In this document: positions 22,488 through 35,818 of the stretch, piece after piece
How positions within the stretch are numbered: the first letter of the stretch is position 1
Layout: each line of letters begins with the position of its first letter
Assembly (NCBI GenBank): GCA_026874595.1
Contig: CM049316.1
Span: 62,045,176-62,109,175, forward strand
Reading direction: 5' to 3'
DNA: 64,000 bases
From: Sipunculus nudus
Taxonomy: Eukaryota > Annelida > Sipuncula > Golfingiida > Sipunculidae
The notes under the pieces: generated by a model
Databases searched by the model: none
Told to the model about the DNA's origin: nothing
What the model saw: the letters and a program-made list of their open reading frames with translations, nothing else
Made by a program: the position numbers and the translations under genes

Positions 22488-22548
22488 CATCACTGAACTA
22501 AAGCCATCTTGGTCATTGTCGTATGCAGGTAGATGGTTGCTAAATACC
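22488..22548 (-). CDS. AOAH: AOAH coding exon 6 (acidic calcium-type loop)
   Basis: 61 nt with acceptor TTTCAG and donor GTGAGT. It encodes RVFSNHLPAYDNDQDGFSSV, matching the vertebrate segment just before the RGYHWRG motif. The intact donor argues that splicing to a further exon is, or recently was, functional. Confidence 0.85.
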
Positions 22549-25500
22549 CTGAAACACACAAGTTCAGTACAGATTTAAAATATTTCAAGATGCACTAGAG
22601 TGATTAAAATCTTCTGTTACAGGATTTTAGTACTTATCTTAAATATGAACATGCCTTGCAAACAAAAATTTGCATTAATAGGCATGGCTAAAAATCAGTG
22701 ACCTTTCATAAATTTAGGGATTACAAGTTCAAGTAGTTCATCTTTCAAGACCTTTATGCTTTAGGATTGGAATTTATTCATGTAAAAAAAAAAACAAAAA
22801 AAAAAACTTTCAGAGGTATAAGGGTAGAAATGAGGCCTCCAGAGGGACAGAATAATCCCTGAATGTCAATGTGACAAACACACCTTTCCCATGGTGTGGC
22901 TGGTTTCCTATATGCTGGGTTGAATTTTCACAAATTGCATTTTTGCAATGTTTATTTTTTTGTGATCCATGCATATAGTGACCCACACATGAGTTCATTT
23001 TTGCATGAAATATTATATAAAATCTTTGAAAATGAGAACTCAAAGGTACATCAAAGAATAACATTTTTTCATTCATATAACACAGGATCTGTTAATATAT
23101 ATAAAATGGCTCAGTACATAATAACTGTTCACCTGTGTTGATGAGGCATCTTATTCAGGGGGTTTCATTTTCATGAAAATTTCTGTTTCCCAAATATCAC
23201 AAATTTTAAAGAAGATAAATCTAGTTGCATAAAGATTTACTAACATGTAAAGCTGTCATGAAACGGTTGAGATAAAAATAATCCCTTCATTATGCACGGG
23301 TGAGGTCTGTCTGTGCGTCAGATGCAAAAATCTGTTGTTTACACACACAGCAGGACCTTGGGATTTATTACATTGTGGCTTATAAGAATGCACTTGAAAA
23401 TGATGAAATAGCCATTAAAAATGACAATGTATTATAATAAAACCACTTATCTTGTTGCACACAAGCTTATGAAAATATGTTCAAGTTGAACTGTCATGGT
23501 TATTTATGATACAAAGTTTGCTAGATGATTTAAACTAAATAAGATGAAAAAACACATGTGTAATGGGTCAGCTGATTTTTATGCAACTAGGGAATGGTGC
23601 CTCTTGTCTGTACTTTACATTGTGGACATATCTATAATCATTTACAGTTATATGTAGTTTTGATAATCAAATACAGGCAAGTTATGGGCAGTATATATTA
23701 AACTGCTGTCTTACACAGATACAGTTAAGTAAACAAATATATAATAATTACCTTTCAAATAATTCACAAATAGTTTTTATCCCAGGCAAATGACAAATAT
23801 GGATCTTCTGTGCCCCTAGTCCATGCTGGAATGATAATAATAAATAATGACATAAGAGGTTTCTGCAGATGAAATATCCATAGTCAGAATATACATAAAC
23901 CAAAATTTAACAGAACATAAACCCCCATATTGTATGGGTATTGTTTGGCTGGCAAATAAGGAGTTGGAATGAAATGATATTTATAAATCAATGTGTCTCT
24001 CGTCAAAAGACCATGTTAGGTATAAATGTTATAAATGTTGGAAGTAATAAAAGAAGATAATTTATTATTTTTTATTTGAAATGTAATAAATTTTATAGTT
24101 CCAAAAGACTGGAAAGTTTTTTTTACTTTGCATATTTTCATATATATATATATTTCATATATATCTGAAATCATGAATAGTTAAAAAAAAATAACTTTGG
24201 TAGTATGGTTAATTCATATGGGTACACTGGCGTAAATCATCATGATTTATCAATGATTTAATAATGTAGCCACTGATAAGGCTGTTGAAAACCAGTGAAT
24301 CCTTTAACAAAACATGATATTCCATTTAATCTGATCAGATTAAGAGGGTTATATGCAAACCAATACACAGCTCAATCATCTCATGCAAATTGGAAAGTAG
24401 AGAAAATGTACAGTCATTTCAGAACAAGGCCTCCTCTGCAAGTCATATAGTCGTCTGACCCATTCAGTACTTGTATAAAATTAGGGCTTTGTGCATCATA
24501 TTGTTAGTTTAATAGTGTGCTGTACAGCTAAATTGCACAAATTTGCATGATTCTGGCAGTACAAACAACATCGCCTGTCCATAACTACAGCTGAATTCCC
24601 ACTTATTCTATAAATTGCAACAAATACAGTCTGCCAAAAATATACCAGTCATTGTCCAGCATCCAGTAGTGATATACCCATAATTTCAACATGTGATTTT
24701 GACATCCAGGTTTTAGAATGTATGCAAAATGGTAGCCCACAGGAGTAGTTTTGATAAACTGGGAGGAAAAAAAACTGTCAGGGTTTGATTAGGGCACTAG
24801 GATGTCACAAGATAGAACACAGAGGTTAGCATCAAAGCAAGAATCTATCTGTGGAGTTTGATGCAAGGGAACATGTATCAGGAAAATTTAGGACAGAATA
24901 ACACTTTGTTGGGTCAAGCCCAAATTTTCAAAATACAGTAGAATTGTTAGAATAGGTTAGAATAGGAAACTCTATTTGTGTATCTTTTCATTAAAAAGAT
25001 ACATGTAACTAGTTTTTACCTACCATGTCCATGTATTTTCTTATTCCATATGACAGTCTTTGCTGGCAGTCCTTGTGTTTTACTTGACTCTGAAAACATG
25101 AAGACATAACTGAGTTACTCTGTACAATCTTCATACTATTAAGACTGTGGTATCTATGTTTTCACAGACCATGGTTCAGCTAGATGTTCTGGCATCTATT
25201 TCATGAATAATGAACAAGGTAATTGAACCAATCAAATGACTCATGTAAACATGTTTCACGTGGCTGCCAGAGCATGTCTGGTGCTATAAATAGACCAAGC
25301 ATTTAGCATTTGAGGGCATAAACAATTTGACCAATCAAATAAAGCCATATAAACCTGTCCTGTTTTGTATTGTTTACATTTCAATCATTACATTTAATTA
25401 GCAGTTTTGTTTTCTGCCTGAAAACTTACAGGCTAGTTCATGAAATATGCACCAGGGTGGCTAGCTGAATCAAGGTCCGTGAAAGCATAGCTGCCATGGA

Positions 25501-28500
25501 CTTGGTGGTATTGAGATGTTCTCTAACAGCTTAACCACATCTCCTACACTAAACATAACCATCACAGATAACCTTTTGTTGCCACATACTGATATCTGAA
25601 AACGTTTAAGATAATAAGTTCTGATTGAATTATATTTAGTAAATCCTTTGATCTAAGAATGTAAGAGCTCTAGCTTACAAATGAATAATATTAGTCTTAG
25701 AATAGGTCAAAATGCATGCTGTGTTTCAACTCAATATGGTACAGTAAAAGTAACTCAAGGCAGTGAGAAATAATGGAAGGCCCAGATTTTTTCTCATCAT
25801 CTAAAAATACATTTACTTGAAACACTGAATCAATCATGAACATTAGGGTTGGGACGGTTATCGGTATACGGTATTATCACGATATCTGACAGCTACGGTT
25901 ATCATACCGTCAACTTTCCTATTATCGCAATATCACGATATCAATTTTTGTTTACGATTTTGGTTCACAAGCAAGCCCTTGAAGTTCAAAATAAATTTAT
26001 TTCAAAGAATCACATTTATTTTTATAAACCACATGTAATGATGTATTTAAATACATGCGTGAGGGTGGAACCGTGTGCTTACAGACTTCGGGATTAGTCA
26101 GAAATGTCTGAAAGTAGCAGGATGAATCAGAGAGGACAAAAGCTTGAGAATTCCAGGAGAAAATAACATTATAATGAAAGATCAATAAATTCACATATTT
26201 ATGCTTTTATTGCATGGAATGAAAATGTCCACATAAAAGTGTCACCAGTGAATCGAACATTCCATACGGGTTGCATATTTTGCCATATGCAATTGGGATG
26301 GTATATTTAGCCATGATTGGTATGACACGCTCTCCGAAAATTCGCCGGGATTCTCCGGCTTTAATGTAGCTATAGGAAACTGATGGAAAATTCTGACAAG
26401 TGTGATTCGTCATTCGACGATGGGGGCAGGACTTCCCGCACCTCAAGCTTGCACACCTGCAGGACTTTCATGCAAGTTACATCACTTAATGAGTCATTCT
26501 GTAGTACTGGCACAATAGGTATAAATGATATTAATACTTAACCCCTTGTATAAAGTCAAGACTTTAAAGGTGGTTGTTAAAAATATCATTATTGATGGCT
26601 TATTAATGCCATTAAATATAATTAAAAATATCGCGATATCACGGTATATCGCGATAAAATTTGAATAATCATCATGATATCAAAAACCCATATCGTCCCA
26701 ACATTAATGAACATATATATGTATGCATGAGGACTGATGGTCTGCCATTCATTTTATATTAGCTCACCAGAAATTAGTCTTTCTGTGATGTCTATTCAGT
26801 AATGTCTCAATTTCAATGGCATTTAATTAAAGTTTATCTATATATATATGTGTGTGTGTTTTCTTCTAATAAGTAAATACCACAGCTGGCCTTTTAATTT
26901 GTGAAGCTGTCAAGTAAATGACATTCGCAAAAGGGAAATTGAAGCAGATATAAAGCTTTGTGTAAAAATATATATAGTCATTTATTGTATCGCTTCAATT
27001 ACATCTTGAGAACATCATATCCACATCTGTAGCTTCAAAGGTAAAAGACTGATATAATAAACTTCAGAAATCTTTTCTCTAATCTTTAAATCACATATTG
27101 ATATTATATTTAATATATAAGGTATCTTATATATCATTTTCAAATTATGAATAATTATTAGTTCAATGTTCTCCTTGGTTCTTCTAAAATTGTTAGATTG
27201 TGTGATGTATGTGTACATTACTTTATGGTGAAATCACGAGAATGAGACCCTCAAAAAACACCGAAAAAGTGAAAATGGTTAACATTTATTCACACAAATA
27301 TAAAGCAAACCTCATTATCATACAGGTATGATGTGAGCCAAAAATTCTTCTTTTACATATTATGGTATACCCACTGTCTGTCCATCCGTCCATTAACTTT
27401 AAGTGTCGCCTTGATGATTAATCAGGGTTTTCATGGATTTTCAAGAAACTCACCATAACTACTTACCAATAGATTCTCTCGCCTGAGTTTGATTATAGGC
27501 AAAATCCATGCATATTAAATGAGGTCAGAGGTCATGAGGCTACTTTGTGGTGTCGCTGTGATAACTTATCAGAAATATGTTGGATTTTGATGAAATTCAG
27601 TATAAATATTAATCATACAGTTTCTCACCGGAATATTATTCTCAGCAAAATTCAAGCATATTTAATGAGGTCACAAGAGATAAGACGAGCATATTATGCA
27701 ACTTACAATAAAAAAAATTACAATTTGTTAGTTATTCTAAGGATACAGAGGAACTGAAGGAAAGACACTATATTATCATATGTTAAATCATATAACACCA
27801 GATTTCATTTCTTAAAATGACTTGTACCAACTGTTTGTCATACTTGAGCACACGTGGGCAATATTACTTGTATTGTTGTCCTTTGAGCCACCATTTAATA
27901 TACAGAACACTGAGAATAATATTACCAGGATGTATTTCAATTCACTAGCTGTGCGTAGTCAATACAACTACAGTAATATCAGTGTGATAAGGGCCCTCTT
28001 TAAGGTCCTCCTTCCTATATACATCAGGTTTTTCAAGCATCACAACTTCCTGGAATTCTTTTACACATCACAATCTGTTGTATAGTCTGGGTAATTCCCA
28101 TAAAAGTTTTGATCCTATCAAAGGATACTGTGGTTGACTTCATATTTGCGAGGCTGAAATTTCGTGATTTTTCCATTTTTAATGTGTGAGGGTTTCATTT
28201 TCGCCATCTCACAAGAACCTACCAGTATATCAAATCTTTGGCAAAACCATATACCTTTGTGTTTTATAAAATGAGAATAGGTCATGAGTTTGTGACATTT
28301 TCTTATATAATGATGGGCCAGTACACACAGCATAGGTGGTTTAGTTCAAACTTAAGGTTTAAATTTCCCTATACCTGCAAGGATGTAATTTATTAAAAAA
28401 TTCTCTCTGTTCTAACCTATTACCATACAAGTATTGATTACACTAAATAAGAAGAACATTCTCCATTGGCTGATTATTCCTGAGGGTTTCATTTTCGCGA

Positions 28501-31500
28501 TTATTTCCCATTCGTGAATATCGCGAAATTAAAACCCTCGCGAACAAAAAGGCAACCACAGTATGTCCTATCAAACTTGTGATCTAGTACAGCTTACAGA
28601 CATTGATCTAGTACAGCTCACAGAGAGCCATCCCCAAATATATGTATTAATAATGCAATCTCAAAAACTGTTCAAGCAACTGCTGTGAATTTTTATAAAT
28701 TCAGTCTCTATGACAGGATGTGCACCATTAAATTTCAGACCCACAATAAATTAAAAAGGCTGATCTTGGAATTCCTATCACCCATACAATTAAAGAAGAG
28801 TTAAATTGATTGCAGCAATTTTTTTTATATGGACCCTAACAAAGGAAGTGTGCTATCAAATGATAAATCTTACTGGTAGCTGTCTTGAGGACTGAAGTAT
28901 AACAGGGTCATCATTGGGGACCAAATTAATTTCAACTTATTTCTATATTACATCCTGCTCACAGATGGTGGTTGCTCAGTTTTTTTCCCAAGGCTGAATA
29001 GAAGGAAGTTTTCACATTGTGATTAGTATTCCATGACACCACATTGACAGTACATAATGACATCCAATGTTTACTTGGAGAGAATAATTGTGTATTTTTA
29101 GTCATGACTGACTTGTCAGCTGCCTTTGATATGGTCAGTCATCAGCTCCTGATTGATACATTGATTGATAGATTGGTCTATGGGAGTTACCAGCACTGCC
29201 CTAGAATGGTTTGCATCATATCTTTGCATGCGTAGCAAGTCAGTGCAGTGCTAAGTTACAAAGATTTGACTGTAGTGTGCACCAGAGCTCCGTCTTAGGA
29301 CCTGTCCTCTTTACTATATACACTCCCTAAGATACTTTACTGCATGACATGGTTTTTATATTATGTATGCTGATGATTCTACTTTGTATTTGATTTTCAG
29401 GCCTGAGCACCTCAGCATTAACATCACATATATGGAGGACGATTAAACAGAGGTGATGCTGATTACACCTAAACATTTGGCAAAAAAGATTAAATGTCCA
29501 AATCTTCTAATCAGCAAACATAAAGTTCCACCGTCTCAGCAGATTCACAGCCTTGCATAGTGTTTATTTTGATTCTCATTCCACCAAGGAGCATCACATG
29601 ACCACCATTTTCTGTGTGGCCTACATGCATCTCCACAATATCTATAAAATGAAAGCTTATTTGAATCAACTTTCTCTTGATAGCCTGATCCATCCATGAC
29701 TACCAAGTTAGATTATGGAAATGCCTTACTTCTCATGTATCAGTCTTTTATTAATTCAGAGTCTTTAGAGAGTTCAGAACCGTGCAGCCTGTATTCTAAG
29801 TGGATGGGACAAGTATGATCACATTACACCGGTACTGCTTGAGCTATACTTGCTCCCTGTGAGTCAGTGCATTAAATTTAAGGTGGCCATACTACTTTTC
29901 AAGACCAAACACTGCATAACTTCAGCCTAATTACAAGATCTAATTCATTTGTACACACCAGGCATATGCCTCAGATCAGCCCATCAGGACTCACTCTTCA
30001 TACCAAGTTCAAAGTCTTTCTATTGCTCAAAGAGCATTTTCGGTGGCAGGTCCAACTTTGTTGAAATCATAACCTCCGGCATTAAGAAAAGTTGAGAACC
30101 TACTCACTTTTTAAAAAATGCTCAAGACATACTTATTTGTGCAATGGCCTGTGATTTTGCAGATTTTTATTTCTATACCCTGATTTTTATGACTTTTTAT
30201 GGGTTTAATGTCTGTTATTGGTTCAATGGCATATCATAGTATATTACTGGATTATGTGCATTCCTTATCTAGCCTATCTCACATCTAAATTTTAGTCTTT
30301 ATCTTTATTTCAATGAATAATTTTTTTCTCATAGTCAATCATTTTAAATGCAACTGCTTGCTTGTAATTTTAAGCCTTTGAGAGCACAACATCCTTGATT
30401 TTACGCTTCACAAAATAAAATATTATTATTATAATTATCATAATTATTATTATTTTAATTAATCTCCCCTCTCTGGCTGCACAGGGGTTGACTGAGCACA
30501 ATAAATAAGAATTTCAAAATCTTCAGAAAATCAACAAGTATGACTTCTTCATTGCTCTTCTTTTATGTGTTATGACTTTGAAAAGTGACTAAAAAATTCT
30601 TCTTTTTGATGGGATAACAAGCTCTCTTCTATCTTTTTTCAAATATCCTGCTCCTCGTGGGTTTATATGTAGCAAAAACAAAAAATGCTATGCTGTCAAA
30701 TCTGTAGTTCCGAAAAAGGAATGGTCTGTTTTATAACATTGTACACCAGTCACCAGATCTGTCAATTATCATCAATTACCGTGGCCTTCTAACTGATAAA
30801 ATATCAGGAAATAATATCAAAATAAGGTTAACACTTTTGTATGTATGGTATGTTTCCCCTTATCTTGGCTATCATTTCCTTGCTTCAACCTTCAGGAGGA
30901 GGAAATCATGAGCACACATAAACAGCCTGACCAACAAGATAACTCAGTGAACTTAATATTTTCAACAGTGTTAATATATCTAACTGCAAGAGTACATTTA
31001 GACAAGTGCTACTGGGTACATGAGAATTTCTATACCAATGTATCATTACATATTATGAAATAAGGTGGTTGTCTAAGTGAAAGCTGATGTAAAGAGCAAA
31101 AAAAAATGGGTCATTATTTTGAAGTGGTCACTAAACAGAGGTGGTCAATATGTAATGACTGTGTTTAATAACATCCTGTTTTTGGGGGTCTTGTGACCAA
31201 GTGACATGGCATCTGCCATGGGTTGGCAGCCTCTCATTAATAATTATTTTTTTTTTAGACATTTATGACACTAAACAACCAGTTATTCACTTGTAAAAAC
31301 CAGGTGGTGAGAGGTATTACCCTTCACCCTTGGTTTGTCTGTCAGCAAATTTACACAAAATGTTCTGAACAGTTTTGGTTAAAATTTTGAGGGTCAGGAA
31401 AATGCCCAATGACGCTCCTGGCAGGTGTGTAGATCTCATACCTACACAGCAAAGGTCATCGCCAGGCATGGCTTTGTTGACTCAAACAACATCTTGTTTG

Positions 31501-34490
31501 TTGTTAGGGAACCAAATGTTTCTTTTGAGGAAACCACAACCTCTCATGGGTGGTAATGACTGATACCTTGATTACTCACCAGATGGGGCCACCGAGGGTA
31601 CAGGGCACACTTAGGCAAACCAGGTTCAGTGTAACAGAATCCAACAGCTGAACATATATCATCTGGACTCAACTTACACTCAATCCTGAAATATATATTT
31701 TAAAAATTTTAAATACCATAAAAAGAAGGGGGAGGGGAAGCATTCTAAACTCTACAACAGTATTATGTAGGATAACTGATCATATCTTTAAAAGTAAACA
31801 ATTAACAACTAAGTCTGATTATATGCTGTTAATATTTTTGACTGACAGATTATCATTATTTTTTTCCCATATAATTTAAAATTTGTTATCTTTATCACAC
31901 ACACATATATTTTCAATGCAACTGGAGGTTATTTATTCAATGCAGGCAATTAGTCTTATATAATCATTATAGAACTGTAAAGGGGATTCTTTATTCGAGT
32001 GAATACAGCCTTATAAGGCACAATTTCTGTACTTACGGGTACATAAGAAAATCGAGGATATCCACAGCAAGTGTGCACTCCTCTTGATGGTTTGGCAGTA
32101 CGTAAGAACAGAAGCGCAGCAGACTCTTGTGTATTGTTTCATTGTGGACCTCTGCCAGCTGTTGAACCAAACTCACCCCTATGGTGCACACTGCAAAAGA
32201 CAGAAAATGTGATATATCTTGAGTTACGCCAAATGATTTCTGATGCATTATATACAGAGATACTATGGTCAGCTTCATATTTGTGGGGTTGACTTTTCGC
32301 AAGTTTCACTTTTACAGTGTTTCGCAAAGGTTCCGTTTTCACAGTCTCACCATAGTATAGCATACACAGAGTAAACCATTATTATATGAATTATAATTTT
32401 GAATAATATATGAGCAAAATCTTAATAATTGGACGGGGACCCAAGGGAGCATCAAATGAGTTGAAATTATTTTCATTTATGGCAGATATTTGACAGGTTT
32501 GTTATCCTTAAAGGGACATAATCAGGAGTAATATAATGCTTATTTTTTCACACTATCAGTTCAGTTTTGCTTTATACAAAAGTTTCCCAGCAAAACCATC
32601 CCAGCAGAAGGTCTCATACCTCACATACACACAGTTATCACCTTATTTTGGCTCTGCATGTGAGTAAACACAGTCCATGTGTGTCTGTTTACCACAACAA
32701 GGCCACGTGCTTGGGGAATGATTGTGAACCACAAGATGCAATGTTTCAGCCACCCAGAACATGTATTACATTTTCCAAGCCAAGTGAGTTAGGACTTCAC
32801 ATGATTAATACATCTTGTAGTCAAGCAGTGCACAGGGCCCCACACGCTGTGTTTATGTGTGACACCTTTTTGTGCTCCGTGCACTGTGTTCAACACTTGC
32901 TTACAGGAGTAAGGAATGGTTTCAAGGCAATATTTTGGCAGGTACACATTTATTTTAGAGGGAAGAAGCTATTTTTCATGTTAATTCAACATGCTTAATA
33001 GGTGATTGGTCACCTTTTATAATGGAGGAATGAGATCTTAAAGCATACAAGATCTTATAATTATTATTTATTTTAAACATCAGTCTTTTACCTATCAACT
33101 TTCCTTCACCATTTGGACATCTCATTCACAAAGTTTTCATTTTGGCGATAACTCCTCATGAACAAAAAGGCAACAACAGTACTACTCATATGAGGTAGAA
33201 ACAGATCTAGTGTTAAAGGGACCTATTCATATACCAAACATATATACACATATTGTTATATGCCAATATTTTGTTCTACATTCACTTTTTTACTCCTGTA
33301 CATAAGTGGAAATAAGCTTGCACTGGGCCTCGACAATGTTGCCAAAACATAAACATAGTGCACATGCCACCTTGTGGCCATACAACACAATTTCACAAAT
33401 CATGATTTTTCAAGCTCCCAACTCCTATGTTTCTAATCTTCATTTCTTTTTTATGTTTCCTTTCCTTATTAACAGTTAATGGAAGCTGTAGCACTTATGC
33501 AGATCAGACTGTTGATCATGCTGTATGTCTTGTCAATTTTGTCATGGCATAAAGATACATGTGGACTGTGTTTAATACCACAAAGAACCACAATAATGTA
33601 ATAAGGTGAATTGGAGATAGTACCCTTATAACCTCATAACATATTAAACAGTGAACTCATTACATGTATATGACTGATATACCATACTTGTTTGTTTTGG
33701 CAACATATTTTTATGCAAACAATGTTAGTCATTAGTCTTATGACAATTCCCCGCATGATAAGTTTGTTACCCCAGTACAGAAACTACGCAGTTGTTGTAA
33801 AGTATAAACCAGGTCAAGTTCAATACTACTCAGATTTTCTTACCAAAAGATATGTGTAAATAATTTTATAGATATATAAAAAAATACTCAATGAAATTTA
33901 TCAATATCATATGGTTAGCATTTAAGCCTTATAACCAGATATTTTAAATATTTAATTATTAATAAATTACTAGATTTTACGTATTTTTCAAATTTACCTA
34001 ACGGAGCCTTCCACTCTATATATATGCACTTTATCACGGTTTATTATCCAAAAATGTGATCATTGAATAAGTAAATTGCAAAAAAAAAATGAAAAATTTA
34101 AAAAAAATATATATATTATCTTCAAGTACCATTGCAGCATTCTTGAAATGCTTATAAAAAATAAACTTTTAATTAATTTTCGAATCTGCAGTTAATTATT
34201 TTTGCATTTACGCTGTATTTGTGTATAAAATGGTTACCAATTTCCAATTAAGCTTAGCTGAATCAAAACTTGAAACCACTCGACATCACTCATGTTAATA
34301 AACAGTGGCAAAGCACAGCCATATGATAACATCGAGTTGGTTGAGCAGAGAATCGAGAATTTCTGTGTTTTACATGGTTGCTGGAATACTCACCGGCACA
34401 AGAATAATCCCCATTCACAGGCTTATCGTTTCGACAATCTATCAAATTTACGCAGACAGTTGTAAATATTACTAAAAGCGCGAGTTTCAT
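22488..34490 (-). CDS. AOAH: Acyloxyacyl hydrolase (AOAH), first six coding exons; 3' part not found
   Basis: AOAH removes secondary acyl chains from bacterial lipopolysaccharide and acts in secretory/lysosomal compartments. Six exons join with compatible phases into 186 residues: 34394-34490, 32037-32190, 31580-31685, 25024-25089, 23752-23825 and 22488-22548, all with GT..AG borders. Residues 1-19 are a signal peptide. Residues 31-101 are a saposin B-type domain with its six cysteines (31, 34, 60, 71, 95, 101), containing VQQLAEVHNETIH and FCSYVLP, close to vertebrate AOAH. A CALYP motif, an ICHLPGIKTIC segment and an acidic calcium-type loop (DNDQDG, 176-181) follow in the order known for AOAH. 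The catalytic GDSL-type serine region should come next. It is not seen between here and position 1, where the homeobox cluster lies. The gene either has a huge intron or is truncated. Confidence 0.9.
22560..25020. other. AOAH introns 4 and 5
   Basis: Apart from exon 5, I see no gene here. The DNA is AT-rich with A-runs and short AT tracts. The open frames near 22810-23141 look like chance frames. Confidence 0.6.
23752..23825 (-). CDS. AOAH: AOAH coding exon 5
   Basis: 74 nt with acceptor ATTCCAG and donor GTAATT. It encodes KIHICHLPGIKTICELFE, matching the ICSLPVLAKIC-type segment of vertebrate AOAH. Confidence 0.85.
25024..25089 (-). CDS. AOAH: AOAH coding exon 4
   Basis: 66 nt, phase 0 at both ends, acceptor TTTTCAG, donor GTAGGT. 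It encodes 22 residues of the linker after the saposin domain. The sequence is not strongly conserved; it is supported by length, phase and position between exons 3 and 5. Confidence 0.78.
25844..26706. mobile_element. hAT-type non-autonomous element with perfect 8-bp target duplication
   Basis: The ends read TAGGGTTGGGACG and CGTCCCAACATTA, imperfect terminal inverted repeats. They are followed inside by inverted TATCGCGATATC-like sequences. ATGAACAT flanks both ends directly (25836-25843 and 26707-26714). The 863 bp interior has no transposase frame. It lies in AOAH intron 3. Confidence 0.88.
28123..28565. mobile_element. 443-bp MITE with 9-10 bp target duplication
   Basis: Inverted ends ATACTGTGGTTG and CAACCACAGTAT enclose an AT-rich core containing mirrored TTTCATTTTCGC / GCGAAATTAAAACCC motifs. 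TCCTATCAAA occurs directly on both sides (28113-28122 and 28566-28575). The duplication length suggests a Mutator-like rather than hAT origin. It lies in AOAH intron 3. Confidence 0.82.
28960..30460 (+). mobile_element. Degenerate L2/CR1-like LINE
   Basis: Plus-strand reading recovers FLVMTDLSAAFDMVSHQLL at about 29095-29152, a damaged SVLGPVLFTIYT near 29290, YADDST near 29365, and the C-terminal RVQNRAACILSGWDKYDHIT near 29768-29827. The element ends in an ATT-rich tail at about 30420-30460. Stops and frameshifts occur throughout, so it is inactive. The orientation opposes AOAH. Confidence 0.88.
30470..31570. other. Rest of AOAH intron 3
   Basis: I see no gene. The sequence is of mixed composition without clear repeats. 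Confidence 0.6.
31580..31685 (-). CDS. AOAH: AOAH coding exon 3 (end of saposin domain)
   Basis: 106 nt with acceptor TTTCAG and donor GTGAGT. It encodes the last two saposin cysteines (DDICSAVGFC) and the CALYP segment equivalent to CHLYP of vertebrate AOAH. It ends in phase 0. Confidence 0.9.
32037..32190 (-). CDS. AOAH: AOAH coding exon 2 (saposin domain core)
   Basis: 154 nt with acceptor TTTTGCAG and donor GTAAGT. It encodes VCTIGVSLVQQLAEVHNETI and the following helices with cysteines 60 and 71. NET is a potential N-glycosylation site. Frame joins cleanly to exons 1 and 3. Confidence 0.92.
32260..32358. mobile_element. ~99-bp mini inverted-repeat element
   Basis: ATACTATGGT at the left and ACCATAGTAT (reading CACCATAGTAT) at the right are inverted copies. 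The interior (CTTCATATTTGTGGGGTTGAC, TTTTCGCAAGTTTCAC) resembles the left end of the 28123-28565 element. It lies 70 bp upstream of AOAH exon 2. Confidence 0.55.
32400..34390. other. AOAH intron 1
   Basis: No gene is supported. A 143-codon plus-strand frame at 32567-32998 is rich in His, Ser and Cys, has no recognisable motif and is treated as chance. A TTAAAGGGACATAATC-type motif at about 32510 recurs at about 33215 in variant form and may mark an interspersed repeat. Confidence 0.5.
34394..34490 (-). CDS. AOAH: AOAH coding exon 1 (signal peptide)
   Basis: 97 nt from the ATG at 34490. It encodes a hydrophobic leader (MKLALLVIFTTVCV...) and the first saposin cysteine (SCA). The donor is G|GTGAGT, with the intron entered after one base of a codon. 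Confidence 0.88.
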
Positions 34491-35360
34491 CCTTTTTGGG
34501 ACAACTGACCCACACTGTCTGTGCGCTTGTTATGTGTCTCGTGACTGTCGAGTACAGAATCACCAGTTCTGGTAATCCCCACACGTTTCTATGTTTACAG
34601 TGAGTTGGGGACAAGGTTCGTCCCGATTTCGGAACATATCAAAATCGGCCTACATGAAACTTTCACATCGTTCGGCTTAAATGTTATGATAAAAAAAACG
34701 AATGCGAACTGAAAGAGTGAAGGGCCGATTCTCGCGAGGTCAAGGGGTCAACTTATCAAACATGCATACAAGATAAATATCTCTTACATAATTATGAAGC
34801 ATATCTGTGACTCTAATCCTTGCACTAGGTCTATATAAATACTAAACACAGCTAAAGTTTAAATATTATCTAATTTTTCGTGAAGCAATTTTTCAAAGGG
34901 TTCATGATGTTGCTATGTTGTATTTGAACGGCGAACATGATCGAAAGGCACTTTCAGCCAGAGCGCTTTACCCCGCTTACTCCCGCCAAGTATAACAACT
35001 GCGAGGGGTTCTTGAGTGTTCTGCCCCCACCATACAGACATACATGAGTTATTCTGGCGCTTGTGATGGATATATTTAAATAAAATTAGAAAAATTATCT
35101 GGCTTCTCCAAATGTTTCTCAATAAATACATCGTTTAAATGCACCATGCAGTTATATATGAGGCATATATACGATCTGTTTTTTTCCTTTTAATTATTCT
35201 TTTATTTATTTTAAATTTTTTTTACATTCTATATGAATTTATAAATCCTGAGTGTTGTAACATTGTTCCTAACCTTACATATGTATATGTATTGCAATTC
35301 ACAAAACGGGGTCATAAATCTGACCTCCCCCGCCCCCCCCCCCCTTTTTTCTGTCGCCGC
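34491..35360. other. AOAH 5' flank
   Basis: This should hold the AOAH promoter and 5'UTR. I see no clear TATA box. A somewhat GC-richer patch lies at about 34500-34750. No other gene is seen. Confidence 0.4.
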
Positions 35361-35667
35361 CAGGGGCGTCAATATAGGGGGGATGGGGGGTATATATATC
35401 CCCCACTTTTTGGCAAGGGGGGGATGGCCAATTTATTCCCCCCCCCCACTTTTCAGAGAATAATATCACAATATAGCAAATGAAATATATTAATAAATAT
35501 GATTAAAAACTTTGAATCCATTTACTAAAAATTGTTCTATCCAAACCTTGCTTAGAATTCACAAAATAACTTATTTTCTATTATAATATTATAATCATTT
35601 GAATTATAAATAAGTATATATATATATATATATATATAAATAAGTATAAATATATAAATATGTATAT

Positions 35668-35729
<62 letters not shown>

Positions 35730-35768
35730 TTGCATATGTCACTCAGAGACGCTGAAAAAGTAATATAT

Positions 35769-35818
<50 letters not shown>

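Noticed and set aside
32567-32998. 143-codon plus-strand frame in AOAH intron 1
   Set aside because: No recognisable domain, no splice or promoter context, and residue composition typical of chance frames.
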